Part shown: positions 42,074 to 53,213 of the stretch, piece by piece | Layout of the letters: each line of letters opens with the position of its first letter | Numbering within the stretch: the stretch's first letter is position 1 | Assembly (NCBI GenBank): GCA_028289645.1 | Contig: JANQOK010000017.1 | Location: 1 to 64,000 of the forward strand | DNA length: 64,000 nucleotides | DNA from: Anderseniella sp. | Lineage (GTDB): Bacteria > Pseudomonadota > Alphaproteobacteria > Rhizobiales > Aestuariivirgaceae | Reading direction: 5' to 3' | Notes under the pieces: model-generated | What the model was told of the DNA's origin: nothing | The model's database searches: none | Seen by the model: only the letters and a program-made list of their open reading frames with translations | Translations under genes and position numbers: made by a program

Positions 42074-43189
42074 ATGGATTTCGGTGCGTTTTTGACCGGT
42101 TCTGTATTTGAGGTCGGCCTGGCAATTGTCGCCTTCATCGGGGTCTTGTCGGTTATCGTGTTCGTGCACGAGTACGGGCATTTCAAGACCGCGCGCCTGT
42201 GCGGAGTGAAGGTCGAGACCTTTTCCATTGGTTTTGGCCGGTCGATAGGCGGATTTGTAGACCGGTACGGAACGTACTGGAAAATCGGCTGGCTGCCGTT
42301 GGGCGGCTACGTGAAATTTGCCGGCGATGCAAACGCCGCCTCGATGCCGTCAGACCAGGCGTTGGCGGAAGCCAAGCCCGGAGATTTTCACTCTGCAGCG
42401 CTATGGCGCAGGGCGTTGATCGTGGTGGCCGGTCCCATGGCTAACTTTGTGCTCGCCATTGTTGTTTTTGCGCTGATGTTCATGCTGGCCGGTGTTCCCA
42501 TAACCCAGCCCAAAGTGGCGACCGTCGTGGAAAATTCGGCGGCCGCGAAGGCCGGCTTCCTGCCCGGCGATATGATTACCGAGATCGATGGACGCAAAAT
42601 CGAATCGTTTACCGACGTTCAGCGTATCGTTTCCGTCTCTGCGGGGACGGTTATGGTGTTCAAAATTGATCGCGACGGGCGATCCATGGAACTTACCGCC
42701 ACTCCGGATTCCAAAGAAATTGTCGATCCGTCCGGCAACAAGATCCGAATCGGTCTTTTGGGTGTGTCGCGGGGAGCTGATCAGGTCGAGCGGGTGGAGA
42801 AGCTGGGGTTTGTCGCCTCGGTCAGCCGGGCCGTGGATGAAACCTGGTTCATTATCACGCGATCCCTGGGCTATTTGAAGTCCGTGATTGTCGGCAATGA
42901 GCCACCAGACCAGCTGTCGGGGCCTATAAAAATCGCCCAAATTGCGGGCGAGGCGGCCTCCATCAGCGTATTTGCACTGGTGCAGTTGGTGGCCCTGTTG
43001 TCGGTGTCTATAGGTTTGATTAACCTTTTCCCCATTCCGATGCTGGATGGCGGACATCTTATGTATTATTTTTTCGAAGCGGTGAGGGGCAAGCCGTTGG
43101 GCGCGCAAGCGCAGGAATTTGGATATAAGGTGGGATTCGCGCTGGTTATTGCATTAATGGTCTTCGCGACGTGGAATGACTTGACCTGA
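42074..43189 (+). CDS. rseP: RIP metalloprotease RseP
   Basis: FVHEYGHFKTARLCGVKVETFSIGFGRSI, PDZ domain GFLPGDMITEIDGRKIESF, LFPIPMLDGGHLMYYFFEAVRG. Confidence 0.96.
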   Translation: MDFGAFLTGSVFEVGLAIVAFIGVLSVIVFVHEYGHFKTARLCGVKVETFSIGFGRSIGGFVDRYGTYWKIGWLPLGGYVKFAGDANAASMPSDQALAEAKPGDFHSAALWRRALIVVAGPMANFVLAIVVFALMFMLAGVPITQPKVATVVENSAAAKAGFLPGDMITEIDGRKIESFTDVQRIVSVSAGTVMVFKIDRDGRSMELTATPDSKEIVDPSGNKIRIGLLGVSRGADQVERVEKLGFVASVSRAVDETWFIITRSLGYLKSVIVGNEPPDQLSGPIKIAQIAGEAASISVFALVQLVALLSVSIGLINLFPIPMLDGGHLMYYFFEAVRGKPLGAQAQEFGYKVGFALVIALMVFATWNDLT

Positions 43190-43359
43190 TTGTGAATTGG
43201 TTGGTCCGAAAAAGATCCGAATTTCGCCGTAAAGCCATGAAAAAAAACAGGGACGCAGGCTTCTAAAACGTTGCAAATCAGCGTAGAACATCAGTAAGCT
43301 TCTGGCAGCGAGTGGGTAGTTGGGTCAGACGCACTTTTTTGGGGTGAGATAGCTCGTTC

Positions 43360-45726
43360 ATGGGCAATTCGTTAGTAAAAACGGCCAAGCTGATGCTGGC
43401 AATGGGGGTTGTGTTGCCGGCTACTTTGCAGTTGGTGACGCCGCAAACGGTGTTTGCGCAGGCCATTACCGGCATCATCGTTGAAGGCAACGCACGCGTA
43501 GAACCCGACACGATTCGTGCCTATATGCAGTTCAATGCCGGCGAGCAGGTGACTGACGCACAGATTGACGCGTCCGTGAAAGCCCTGTTCCAGACCGGCT
43601 TCTTCTCCGATGTCCGGATGTTCCGCCGCGGCTCCGCGGTTGTGGTGCAGGTTGACGAAAATCCGCTGGTGAATGAGGTCAAGATCCAGGGCAACGACGA
43701 ACTGGACGACAAGAAGCTGAAAGCCGAAATCAGGCTTAAGGAACGCACGATTTACACCAGGGCGCGCGCACAGCAGGACGTTCAGCGTATGCAGACCCTG
43801 TACCGCAGGTCGGGCTATTTCAACGCGGTGGTGACGCCGCGCCTGGAACCGCTCGGGCAGAACCGGGTCAATCTGATATATGTTGTCAGCGAAGGGTCCG
43901 AAACTGGTATCGAGAGCATTCAGTTCCAGGGCAACAATGCGTTCTCCGACAGCCAGCTTGCCTCGGTGATAACCACGTCTGAGTCGGCGTGGTGGAAGTT
44001 CTTTTCAACCACCGACACCTATGACCCGGACCGGTTGAATTTCGACAAGGAACTGCTGCGCCGCCATTATCTCAAGAATGGATTTGCCGATGTGGAGATC
44101 GTGTCTGCAGATGCTCAGTTGCTGGCGGACGGAAGCAACTTTGCTGTTTCGTTCCTGATCAACGAAGGGCCCCAGTACACGATCAGCAATGTCTCGGTTA
44201 ATACCGGCAACACATCGATCGATCCGCGCGCCCTGCAGGATGCAGTGGTGGAAACCACAGGCGATGTCTACGATGCCAGCAAGACCGACAAATCGGTAGA
44301 ACAGATGACGCTGGAAGCCGGCAAGGCCGGCTTTGCGTTTGCCCGTGCCCGTCCCAAGATCGAACGGGATACCGCCAGCCGACAACTCAGCATCACCTAC
44401 AACCTCGAAGAAGGCCCGCGTGTCTACGTCGAGCGGATTGATATTGTAGGCAATGTGCGGACGCTGGACGAGGTCATCCGCCGCGAACTCAATATTGTTG
44501 AAGGCGATGCCTACAACCGCATCCTGATCGACCGGGCGCGCCGCCGTCTCACGGGGCTGGATTTCTTTGAGAAGATCGATATACGCCAGGAAGAGGGCAG
44601 TGCGCCTGACCTGGCCGTGGTGGTGATCGACGTGGTCGAGAAATCTACCGGCACGATCAATTTCTCGGCCGGTTACTCGACCACGGAGCAGGCGATCGGC
44701 TCGATTTCGGTGAGTGAGCGCAACCTGCTCGGTACCGGCAACCAGGCCAGCCTGTCCACATCGCTTAGCTTCAAGCGCCAGTCGGTGAACGCCAGTTACA
44801 CTGATCCGTATTTCCTAGATCGTGATATCTCGGCCGGTGTCGATGTGTTCGGCAGCCGCACCGATATCGAAGACGAATCATCATTCACCACCCAGCAGGT
44901 CGGTGGAGCGCTGCGGCTTGGCACGCGGCTGGATGACTACAACTCGATCTTCGGCAAATACTCGTTGACCTATCGTGATATCGATGTCGGCGATGTGGAA
45001 GAGGCATCACGAGCGATCCGGGAATCTGAAGGCACCGACATCATCTCCAAGGTCGGCCTGACCTATGTGTACTCTGATCTCGACCATCCAAGCCGCCCGA
45101 CCTCCGGTTTCCGCGGCAAGGTCAATGTTGAAGTTGCAGGCCTCGGCGGCGATGTGGAATGGGGCAAGATCGATGCATCCGCACACTACTTCATGCCGCT
45201 GCTGTTTGATGGCGTGGTACTGAAGGTTGAAGGCAATGCCGGACATATCGAGCCATTCCCTGGTGGCGACAAGGTTCCGATCCTCGACCGCTTCTTCAAG
45301 GGTGGCGATTCGCTGCGTGGTTTTGCACGCTCCGGCATCGGACCGCGGCAGCGCAACGAGTTTGATGGTGAATTCGACTCTCTCGGCGCCGAAACCTATG
45401 CCATTGGTACCGTGGAAGTGACTTTCCCGCTTGGCCTGCCGGAATCGTTTGGTCTTGAAGGATCTGTATTCTCTGATTTTGGTACCGCTTTCGGGGCGCC
45501 AGAGAGTACTGATGATCCAGGATGCCTGGGGCCTGGCGATGATCCTGCCGGCGATGGTGACTGTGAAGTCGTTGGCAAGGGTATTGCATTCCGTGCCGCG
45601 ATTGGCGCTGGTGTCATCTGGGCATCGCCATTCGGTCCGCTGCGTCTTGATGTGGCGTATCCGATCCTGAAGGAAAGCTTCGACGAGACCGAACTGGTTC
45701 GCTTCTCGGTCGGTACGCGCTTCTAG
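43360..45726 (+). CDS. bamA: Outer membrane protein assembly factor BamA
   Basis: POTRA repeats (ITGIIVEGNARVEPDTIRAYM...), barrel with FKGGDSLRGFARSGIGPR and C-terminal VRFSVGTRF. Confidence 0.97.
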   Translation: MGNSLVKTAKLMLAMGVVLPATLQLVTPQTVFAQAITGIIVEGNARVEPDTIRAYMQFNAGEQVTDAQIDASVKALFQTGFFSDVRMFRRGSAVVVQVDENPLVNEVKIQGNDELDDKKLKAEIRLKERTIYTRARAQQDVQRMQTLYRRSGYFNAVVTPRLEPLGQNRVNLIYVVSEGSETGIESIQFQGNNAFSDSQLASVITTSESAWWKFFSTTDTYDPDRLNFDKELLRRHYLKNGFADVEIVSADAQLLADGSNFAVSFLINEGPQYTISNVSVNTGNTSIDPRALQDAVVETTGDVYDASKTDKSVEQMTLEAGKAGFAFARARPKIERDTASRQLSITYNLEEGPRVYVERIDIVGNVRTLDEVIRRELNIVEGDAYNRILIDRARRRLTGLDFFEKIDIRQEEGSAPDLAVVVIDVVEKSTGTINFSAGYSTTEQAIGSISVSERNLLGTGNQASLSTSLSFKRQSVNASYTDPYFLDRDISAGVDVFGSRTDIEDESSFTTQQVGGALRLGTRLDDYNSIFGKYSLTYRDIDVGDVEEASRAIRESEGTDIISKVGLTYVYSDLDHPSRPTSGFRGKVNVEVAGLGGDVEWGKIDASAHYFMPLLFDGVVLKVEGNAGHIEPFPGGDKVPILDRFFKGGDSLRGFARSGIGPRQRNEFDGEFDSLGAETYAIGTVEVTFPLGLPESFGLEGSVFSDFGTAFGAPESTDDPGCLGPGDDPAGDGDCEVVGKGIAFRAAIGAGVIWASPFGPLRLDVAYPILKESFDETELVRFSVGTRF

Positions 45727-45782
45727 GGGGCGCTTTGCGAGATTGATTCAGCTTGTACCTGCAAGCTGCTGTAACTAATAAT

Positions 45783-45820
45783 CAAAGGCGGCTCCACACC
45801 GTGGCGCCGCCTTTGTTGTG
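45783..45820 (+). terminator. Hairpin downstream of bamA
   Basis: CAAAGGCGGC...GCCGCCTTTG perfect 10-bp stem followed by TTGTGG. Confidence 0.6.
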
Positions 45821-45841
45821 GTCAACTTGTTGGGGCAAATC

Positions 45842-46303
45842 ATGTCAGACACTAAAACACTCAGGAGCGCGGATATCGCGCGCATCATGCAGCTATTGCC
45901 GCATCGCTACCCGTTTCTGCTGGTGGACCGGATTATCGACATGGACGGTGACCAGTCGTGCACCGGCATCAAGAACGTCACCATCAATGAGCCGTTTTTT
46001 CAGGGGCATTTTCCCGCCCGGCCGGTCATGCCGGGTGTGCTGCTCATCGAGGCGATGGCGCAGACTGCCGGCGCGTTGGCGCTGGACCACATGGGGGTCG
46101 AAGCCGCAGGTCAACTGGTGTTCTTCATGACCATCGACAACGCCAAGTTCCGCAAACCCGTGGGACCCGGAGATGTTGTGCATTTCCATGTTCAGCAGAC
46201 CCAGAAGCGCGGTCCGGTGTACAAGTTTTCGTGCGAAGCGAAGGTGGATGGCGTCAAGGTCGCCCAGGCGGACATAGGCGCGATGCTGGCCAGCGAAAGC
46301 TGA
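45842..46303 (+). CDS. fabZ: 3-hydroxyacyl-[acyl-carrier-protein] dehydratase FabZ
   Basis: [56 protein letters not shown]. Confidence 0.97.
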   Translation: MSDTKTLRSADIARIMQLLPHRYPFLLVDRIIDMDGDQSCTGIKNVTINEPFFQGHFPARPVMPGVLLIEAMAQTAGALALDHMGVEAAGQLVFFMTIDNAKFRKPVGPGDVVHFHVQQTQKRGPVYKFSCEAKVDGVKVAQADIGAMLASES

Positions 46304-46321
46304 CCAGCCTCTTCAATTTCC

Positions 46322-47623
46322 TCAGTCCTCGCGCTCGGTCACCGGCAGGTAACGGCGCTCGGTCGGGCCGGTGTAGAGCTGGCGCGGACGGCCGATGCGC
46401 TGGGTCGGATCCTCGATCATTTCCTTCCACTGGGCGATCCAGCCCACAGTACGCGCCACCGAGAACAGCACTGTAAACATGGAGGTCGGAAAGCCGAGCG
46501 CGCGCAGGGTTATGCCTGAATAAAAATCGATATTCGGGTACAGTTTCTTCTCGATGAAGTACTCATCCTCTAGCGCGATCTTTTCCAGTTCACGGGCGAC
46601 ATCGAGCAATGGATCATCGGTGATGCCGAGCTCATCGAGCACTTCGTGCGCTGTTTTCTGCATGATCTTGGCGCGCGGGTCGTAATTCTTGTAAACCCGG
46701 TGCCCGAAGCCCATCAGACGGAACGGGTCACTCTTGTCTTTGGCGCGGTCGATGAACTCCGGTATCCGGTCGACGGAACCGATCTCGCTCAACATCTCCA
46801 GGGCGGCCTCGTTGGCGCCGCCATGTGCCGGACCCCACAGGCAGGCGATGCCGGCGGCGATGCAGGCAAACGGATTGGCGCCTGATGAACCGGCCAGGCG
46901 CACGGTTGAGGTCGATGCATTTTGCTCGTGATCGGCATGAAGAATGAAGATGCGGTCCATGGCGCGGGCCAGAACCGGGTTCACCTTGTACTCCTCACAC
47001 GGCACCGCGAAGCACATGCGCAGGAAGTTGGAGGCAAAATCCAGATCATTGCGGGGGTAAACGAACGGCTGGCCGATGTGATACTTAAACGCCATTGCCG
47101 CAATGGTGGGGATTTTGGCGATCATCCGACGAGCCGCAATTTCACGTTGAGACGGATCGGCGATATCCGTTGAATCGTGGTAGAATGCCGACAGCGCACC
47201 GACAACACCGACCATGATCGCCATTGGGTGGGCGTCGCGGCGGAACCCGGCAAAGAACCGGTTCATCTGTTCGTGTATCATGGTGTGATAGGTGATCGCG
47301 GTCTCAAATTCCTTGCGCTGGGCCGCATTCGGCAGATTTCCGTACAGCAGCAAGTAGCAGGTTTCGATAAAGTCGCCGTGTTCGGCCAGTTCGTCGATCG
47401 GATAGCCGCGGTACAGCAGCAGGCCGGCATCGCCGTCAATATAGGTGATGGTGGATTCGCAGCTTGCGGTGGACGTAAAGCCGGGATCAAGAGTGAAGGC
47501 GCCGGTGCTGCCGTACAGTTTGGACACATCGATGACCTCTGGTCCGATGCTGCCCTTGTGGACGGCGAGTTCATAATCTTTGCCATCGAAGCTGAGTTTG
47601 GCGGTGCGGTTTGTTTCCGTCAT
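46322..47623 (-). CDS. gltA: Citrate synthase
   Basis: [58 protein letters not shown]. Confidence 0.98.
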   Translation of the reverse strand: MTETNRTAKLSFDGKDYELAVHKGSIGPEVIDVSKLYGSTGAFTLDPGFTSTASCESTITYIDGDAGLLLYRGYPIDELAEHGDFIETCYLLLYGNLPNAAQRKEFETAITYHTMIHEQMNRFFAGFRRDAHPMAIMVGVVGALSAFYHDSTDIADPSQREIAARRMIAKIPTIAAMAFKYHIGQPFVYPRNDLDFASNFLRMCFAVPCEEYKVNPVLARAMDRIFILHADHEQNASTSTVRLAGSSGANPFACIAAGIACLWGPAHGGANEAALEMLSEIGSVDRIPEFIDRAKDKSDPFRLMGFGHRVYKNYDPRAKIMQKTAHEVLDELGITDDPLLDVARELEKIALEDEYFIEKKLYPNIDFYSGITLRALGFPTSMFTVLFSVARTVGWIAQWKEMIEDPTQRIGRPRQLYTGPTERRYLPVTERED

Positions 47624-47912
47624 TTTTTATTTCCTCTCGCAAGCGGATGAATTCACGGCTGCCGAAGCTCCCGAACCGGGTATCAGCCGCCAGATCAGAT
47701 TCCGGTCAGGTGCAGCCACCTGTCTGGAACTACTTTGATCGCTTGTAGGGTGTCATGAGCAACTGAAGTGTGTTGAAGAAACACAAATCGCTCTAGCGGG
47801 AGATTGTGACAGTTTGCCCTCAGGTTGTCTGCTTCACAGTTTCCGCCCAGTCACCTTGTCTGCGCTTAACACTGGCGTGTCGTGCAGTAATCTGCAATTT
47901 GCAGCGTTACAA

Positions 47913-47944
47913 TGCAATGCGCAATTTGTTTACCTTGCATTGCA
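47913..47944. terminator. Hairpin just downstream of gltX
   Basis: TGCAATGC-16 nt-GCATTGCA perfect 8-bp stem ending about 17 bp from the gltX stop; no clear T-tract. Confidence 0.35.
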
Positions 47945-47960
47945 GCAATTTTCAAGGTCG

Positions 47961-49385
47961 TCAGGGTTGCACGTCGCGCAGGCGGCCGAGGGCCTCATCG
48001 CGCCCCAGCACCGCCAGGACATCGAAAATGGGTGGAGACTGGGTGCTCCCGGTCAAGGCGGCGCGCAATGGCTGGGCGACCTTGCCCAGCTTCAGGTCCT
48101 GCTCCGAAGCATAATCACGAACAGCCTGTTCCAGTGATTCGACCGTCCAGCCGGACTGCGCCTCCAGCACGGGCAGGAGGCCGGCCAGGACGTCACGTCC
48201 GCCCCCGTCCAGTAGTCCGGCGGCCTTTTCTTCCATCGCCAGAGGTCGCTTGGCGAACAGGAACTGTGACGAGGTCTGCAACTCAACGAGTGTCTTGGCG
48301 CGTTCCTTCAGCCCCGGCATGGCCGTGATCAGCATGTCCCTGTTACCGGGTTCCGCCAGTGCCGACAGCATGTCCTGGCCGCCGTCCATGTGCGGCAGAA
48401 CCTGCATTAGCGCATCCAGCAATTCGTCGTCCGGAGTGTCGCGCATGTACAGACCGTTCAGGTTTTCAAGCTTGGCGAAATCGAATCGGGCTGCCGACTT
48501 GCCGATCCCGTCCAATGTGAACCAGTCGATCATCTGCTCGGTTGAAAACACCTCGTCATCACCATGACTCCACCCGAGCCGGGCCAGGTAATTGCGCATC
48601 GCCTGCGGCAGGTAGCCCATGTCGCGATAGGCTTCCACGCCGAGGGCACCGTGGCGCTTCGAGAGCTTGGCGCCGTCGGCGCCATGGATCAGGGGAATAT
48701 GTGCCATCACCGGCACATCCCAGCCCATGGCGCGGTAGATCTGGCTCTGGCGGGCGGCGTTGGTCAGGTGATCGACACCGCGCACGATGTGAGTGATACC
48801 CATGTCATGGTCGTCAACGACGACCGACAGGTTGTAGGTCGGGTTGCCATCGGAGCGCAGAATGATCAGGTCGTCGAGTTGGTCATTGGCAAACGTGACG
48901 TCTCCCTGCACCTGGTCTGCGACTATTGTCTCGCCCTGCTGCGGCGCCTTGAACCGAACTACCGGTTTAATTCCCGCGGGCGCATCACTGACCGGCCGGT
49001 CGCGCCAGCGTCCGTCATAACGCGGCGGGCGGCCTTCCGCATTGGCCTGCTCGCGCATCGCGGTGAGTTCCTCCGGTGAGCAATAGCAGTGATAGGCGTG
49101 ACCTGTATCCAGCAGGTGCTGCACCACTTCGCGATGGCGCTCGACACGCGAGAACTGCGACACCGCTTCGCCGTCCCAGTCCAGGCCAAGCCAGGTCAGG
49201 CCATCGGTAATGGCCTGAATGGCACCGTCGGTGGACCGTTCCCGGTCGGTGTCTTCGATGCGCAGCAGCATCTTGCCACCGTTCGCCCGGGCGAAAAGCC
49301 AGTTGAACAGGGCTGTGCGGGCGCCGCCGATGTGCAGATAACCGGTTGGCGATGGGGCAAATCTTGTTACGACAGGCGCACTCAT
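47961..49385 (-). CDS. gltX: Glutamate--tRNA ligase
   Basis: [85 protein letters not shown]. Confidence 0.98.
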   Translation of the reverse strand: MSAPVVTRFAPSPTGYLHIGGARTALFNWLFARANGGKMLLRIEDTDRERSTDGAIQAITDGLTWLGLDWDGEAVSQFSRVERHREVVQHLLDTGHAYHCYCSPEELTAMREQANAEGRPPRYDGRWRDRPVSDAPAGIKPVVRFKAPQQGETIVADQVQGDVTFANDQLDDLIILRSDGNPTYNLSVVVDDHDMGITHIVRGVDHLTNAARQSQIYRAMGWDVPVMAHIPLIHGADGAKLSKRHGALGVEAYRDMGYLPQAMRNYLARLGWSHGDDEVFSTEQMIDWFTLDGIGKSAARFDFAKLENLNGLYMRDTPDDELLDALMQVLPHMDGGQDMLSALAEPGNRDMLITAMPGLKERAKTLVELQTSSQFLFAKRPLAMEEKAAGLLDGGGRDVLAGLLPVLEAQSGWTVESLEQAVRDYASEQDLKLGKVAQPLRAALTGSTQSPPIFDVLAVLGRDEALGRLRDVQP

Positions 49386-49502
49386 GGCCAGCCTCCAAAT
49401 AATCCGTATAGTGAAGTGATGCTCTCAAATCGCGTTGTCGCCCATTTAGCATAGCGTATTGGAGTTTGTAAGGCCCGACAAAGGGCACTGGGGCTTAAGA
49501 TC

Positions 49503-51791
49503 ATGGATTGGTTTGCCGCACATGCCGGCCGCTCGCAGCCCGCCCGCAAGGGTGACGGCGACGGTGACGCTGGAATGGCAGTACCGACCGCTGCTCTGGC
49601 TGCGCGAGACCGACAGGACAGCCGAGCAGCGCATCTTCAACTGCAACAAGGGCGCGCCATCGTGTGGGCGCCGGTCAGTATCGTATGCGGGTTGATGATG
49701 TATTTCGCCTTGCCGGTCGAACCCCCGGTGTTCCTGACTATCGCAATGCTGCTGCTGGCGGTTGGTCTGGTATCTGCGGCGATTGCCGGGCGGGCAGGTG
49801 CAGTGGCGGTGCTGGCAAGTCTCGCTGTGGCGGGTTTTGCGCTCGGGCAGTGGGGGACGTTTGCAGCGGGCACGAAAGTTCTACCTGCCTCCACCGGCAA
49901 GGTGACCGTCAGCGGCTGGATTGATGAGTTGGGACCTGCGAACGGCAAACGCCGGCGCATGGTTGTCGCCGTAGGCGCGATTGACGAAGTTCGGCCGCAA
50001 TACTGGCCCGGCAAGGCCCGCCTGTCTGTGTCTACGGATCATCTGGGCGCCTTTGCGCGCGGTGATCATGTGACGTTTCAGGCATGGCTTTATCCGCCGC
50101 TGACCCCTGCTATCCCGGGCGGCTGGAACTATGGCAGGGTCGGATGGTTTGACGGGATCGGAGCCGGTGGCCGGGTGGCGTCGGCGGTGGCGAGATCGCA
50201 GGCAAAACCGGACCTGCAGCGCTGGTCGGACCAGGTGGCGGGTCTCAGGACACGAATTGCTGACCGTATCCGGGCGCAACTCCCGCGCCGGGAAGCAGGC
50301 TTTGCGGTAGCGCTGATCACCGGTGAACGCAGCGGCCTCGACAAAAACATGCGTGAGGCGCTGCAACTGTCGGGCCTGGCTCACATACTGGCCATATCCG
50401 GCCTGCATATGAGCCTGGTCGCCGGCGGCGTGTTTTGGCTGGTGCGTGCACTGCTGGCGCTGTGGCCGATGCTGGCGCTGAATTATCCAATCAAGAAAAT
50501 GGCCGCCGTAGCGGCACTCGCGGCTGCCGCTTTCTACCTGCTGATATCGGGGCAGGCGATTGCCACGCAACGCGCCTTCATCATGTTGTCGGTGATGTTC
50601 CTGGCTGTGGTGATGGGCCGTTCCGCCATATCGATGCGCAACCTTGCGATTGCCGCCGTCATCGTCCTGCTGATTGCACCGCATGCTGTGTTGACGCCAA
50701 GCTTTCAGATGTCCTTTCTGGCCGTGATGGGACTGATTGCCGGCTATGAATGTCTCGGTGGTTGGCAATCGAGGTTTCGCGCCGGCCTGGCGACCAGGTC
50801 GCCATATTTGAGAGCCGCGACCCTGCTTCTTTTAATGCTCATCGGGTTGTCCACAACCACTATCATTGCCAGTGCGTTCACGACGCTGCCGGCGGCGTTT
50901 CACTTCAACCGGTTTGCGTCCTGGGCGCTGCCGGCCAACCTGCTGGCCATGCCTGTGGTCACCTTCCTGGTGATGCCGGCAGCGGTGGCCAGTGTCTGCC
51001 TGATGCCGCTGGGGCTGGAACACTGGCCGCTACAGTTGATGGCATTGGGGCTGGAGGCGGTGCAGGCGATCGCGGTCATGGTGTCCGGCTGGCCCGGGGC
51101 AACCAAGGTTGCCGGAGCAATGGTGCCGCAACTGGCATTTCTGTCCGGCATGGCTTTGTGTTTCCTGGCGTTGTGGCGGGGCAGTTTGCGCTGGGCCGGG
51201 GGCGGGCTGGCCGTGGCGGCGGGGTTCGCCGCCATTGCGCTTGGGCCGAGACCGGACATCCTCATTGAACGCACGGCGGCGACGATGGCTGCCCGCATGC
51301 ACCACGGTGAGTTGGTGCCAGTTTATGCCCGGCGCGGCAGGTTTGCGGTTGACCGCTGGTTGCTAGCCGACGGAGACAGTGCTGATCTGGCGCAGGCTGC
51401 CGAACGTGCGGGCTGGACGTGCGGTGACGATGTATGCAGTGGGCAGGTGAAGGGCAAGAGCATTTTGTGGCTGGGACGAAAAGCAACGCCACCATCGAAC
51501 TGCAGGAGCGCAGATATCGTCGTTTCCGCCAATCCGTTGCGCCGCAGATGCGGGTATCCGGCACCGGGGCAGCTTCATATCGACAGGTTCGATGTGTGGC
51601 GCCATGGCGCCCACGCCGTCAGCATCAGTGCTGATGGCAAAATGGAAGTGACTACCGCACTTGGAGTTTCAGGCTCCCGTGCTTGGGTGCATGAGCCGGT
51701 GGCACGACGCAAGATACTGCTGGTTGATCCGGGCCCATGGACCGAAAAGCCCGGCGCCGGATCAATACCAAAGACGCAAGCGAGTCAGTAA
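49503..51791 (+). CDS. ComEC/Rec2 family competence membrane protein
   Basis: [52 protein letters not shown]; multiple TM segments. Confidence 0.92.
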   Translation: MDWFAAHAGRSQPARKGDGDGDAGMAVPTAALAARDRQDSRAAHLQLQQGRAIVWAPVSIVCGLMMYFALPVEPPVFLTIAMLLLAVGLVSAAIAGRAGAVAVLASLAVAGFALGQWGTFAAGTKVLPASTGKVTVSGWIDELGPANGKRRRMVVAVGAIDEVRPQYWPGKARLSVSTDHLGAFARGDHVTFQAWLYPPLTPAIPGGWNYGRVGWFDGIGAGGRVASAVARSQAKPDLQRWSDQVAGLRTRIADRIRAQLPRREAGFAVALITGERSGLDKNMREALQLSGLAHILAISGLHMSLVAGGVFWLVRALLALWPMLALNYPIKKMAAVAALAAAAFYLLISGQAIATQRAFIMLSVMFLAVVMGRSAISMRNLAIAAVIVLLIAPHAVLTPSFQMSFLAVMGLIAGYECLGGWQSRFRAGLATRSPYLRAATLLLLMLIGLSTTTIIASAFTTLPAAFHFNRFASWALPANLLAMPVVTFLVMPAAVASVCLMPLGLEHWPLQLMALGLEAVQAIAVMVSGWPGATKVAGAMVPQLAFLSGMALCFLALWRGSLRWAGGGLAVAAGFAAIALGPRPDILIERTAATMAARMHHGELVPVYARRGRFAVDRWLLADGDSADLAQAAERAGWTCGDDVCSGQVKGKSILWLGRKATPPSNCRSADIVVSANPLRRRCGYPAPGQLHIDRFDVWRHGAHAVSISADGKMEVTTALGVSGSRAWVHEPVARRKILLVDPGPWTEKPGAGSIPKTQASQ

Positions 51792-52501
51792 CGGCGTATC
51801 AGCCCGGCCAGGGTGCCTTGCACCTGAACCTGATCGGGGCCGAAAATCCGGGTCTCGTACGATGGATTTGCGGCTTCCAGCGCGATGGAATCTCCCTTGC
51901 GCCACAGGCGCTTGAGGGTGGCTTCCTCATCCTCCACCAAAGCCACCACGATCTCGCCATTCCGTGCCGTGTCGGCCTTGCGGATCAGCACGGTATCACC
52001 GTCCAGAATACCGGCTTCGATCATTGAATCGCCTTTGACCTCGAGTGCGAAATGCTCGCCCGGGCGCAGCATGTCGGGAGGTACCGGCACATTGGTGGTG
52101 TGATCCTGAATGGCGGCAATCGGCACACCGGCGGCGATGCGGCCCATCATCGGCACGTCGATTGTCACAGGTGCAGGTGCAGCCGGGGCAGGGGCTTTTT
52201 CCTCGGCCATGCCGCGCGAGCCCTGGATAACGCTGGGGTTGAACGGCTTACGCTCCGGTTTGCCCATGACCGCAGGGCCAGCGGAGGCATCAGGCATCTT
52301 CAGCACTTCCAGCGCCCTGGCACGATGCGGCAGGCGGCGGATGAAGCCGCGTTCCTCCAGCGCCGTGATCAGCCTGTGAATGCCGGACTTGGACCGCAAA
52401 TCAAGCGCTTCCTTCATTTCCTCAAACGATGGCGGCACACCGGTTTCCTTCAACCGGTCGTGGATCAGCATGAGCAGTTCGTGTTGCTTGGCGGTCAGCA
52501 T
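51785..52501 (-). CDS. lexA: Transcriptional repressor LexA
   Basis: [100 protein letters not shown]. Confidence 0.97.
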   Translation of the reverse strand: MLTAKQHELLMLIHDRLKETGVPPSFEEMKEALDLRSKSGIHRLITALEERGFIRRLPHRARALEVLKMPDASAGPAVMGKPERKPFNPSVIQGSRGMAEEKAPAPAAPAPVTIDVPMMGRIAAGVPIAAIQDHTTNVPVPPDMLRPGEHFALEVKGDSMIEAGILDGDTVLIRKADTARNGEIVVALVEDEEATLKRLWRKGDSIALEAANPSYETRIFGPDQVQVQGTLAGLIRRY

Positions 52502-52588
52502 CAGGTGTTTTCCTTGCCGTTTGTCAGCCGGCTGCAACCGATAGTTGCGCCAGCTGGAATCAGAACAAATGCGAAACCTTTATGACAT

Positions 52589-52603
52589 GTTCTCTCTATG
52601 TTC
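52589..52603 (-). promoter_or_regulatory. LexA (SOS) box upstream of lexA
   Basis: GTTC-TCTCTAT-GTTC, matching the alphaproteobacterial GTTC-N7-GTTC consensus, about 88 bp upstream of lexA. Confidence 0.85.
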
Positions 52604-52753
52604 GGCAAGGGGTTGGAAGAGAAATGTCTAATATCTCGGCCTTTTTCCGACTTTTCCGGATATCGTGTGCAGCTGCCAGCTTGGAGCATAGCGTGGTTAC
52701 ATGGCCACTGATGAGCGCGGCCGTTGACTGAATCTGTGCACAACCGTTGACGT

Positions 52754-52894
52754 TCAGTCGGTCGGAATCGGTCCGTCCAGCGGATGTTGCGGCACGTCCG
52801 GATAGGTCTCAAAGAATTCTGTGTGGATTGCCGTCAGATCGGGCGTGTCGGCCAATGCGCCAACAGCGGTGCGGGTTATGTGTTTGACTGTCAT
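52754..52894 (-). CDS. 46-aa small protein of unknown function
   Basis: MTVKHITRTAVGALADTPDLTAIHTEFFETYPDVPQHPLDGPIPTD* with upstream GGAG (ttGGAGtgagagaATG). Confidence 0.4.
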   Translation of the reverse strand: MTVKHITRTAVGALADTPDLTAIHTEFFETYPDVPQHPLDGPIPTD

Positions 52895-53213
52895 TCTCTC
52901 ACTCCAACAAGTAGATGAATGTGCTGACGTCAAACGCTAGGGTACCAGATTGCACCGCTCAATAGTGTTAACGGGCACGTAATTGTCCGCGCATCTGCTG
53001 TTAATGTTAAGTATTTATGTGAATCGGCGGGCCGTTGCCCGGGAAGCTACGGTGTTGGTGCTATCGATAAACTGCCACCGAATTTCCAGGCAGCCGTCAA
53101 CGCAACTGCTGCCATAAATCTTACGCAACGTAAAATTATAATTTACGCAAGGGAAGTTATTGAGTTAGGCTAACCCCGTAATTGATGCGCCAAAATTACT
53201 ACGGGGTAGGGGA

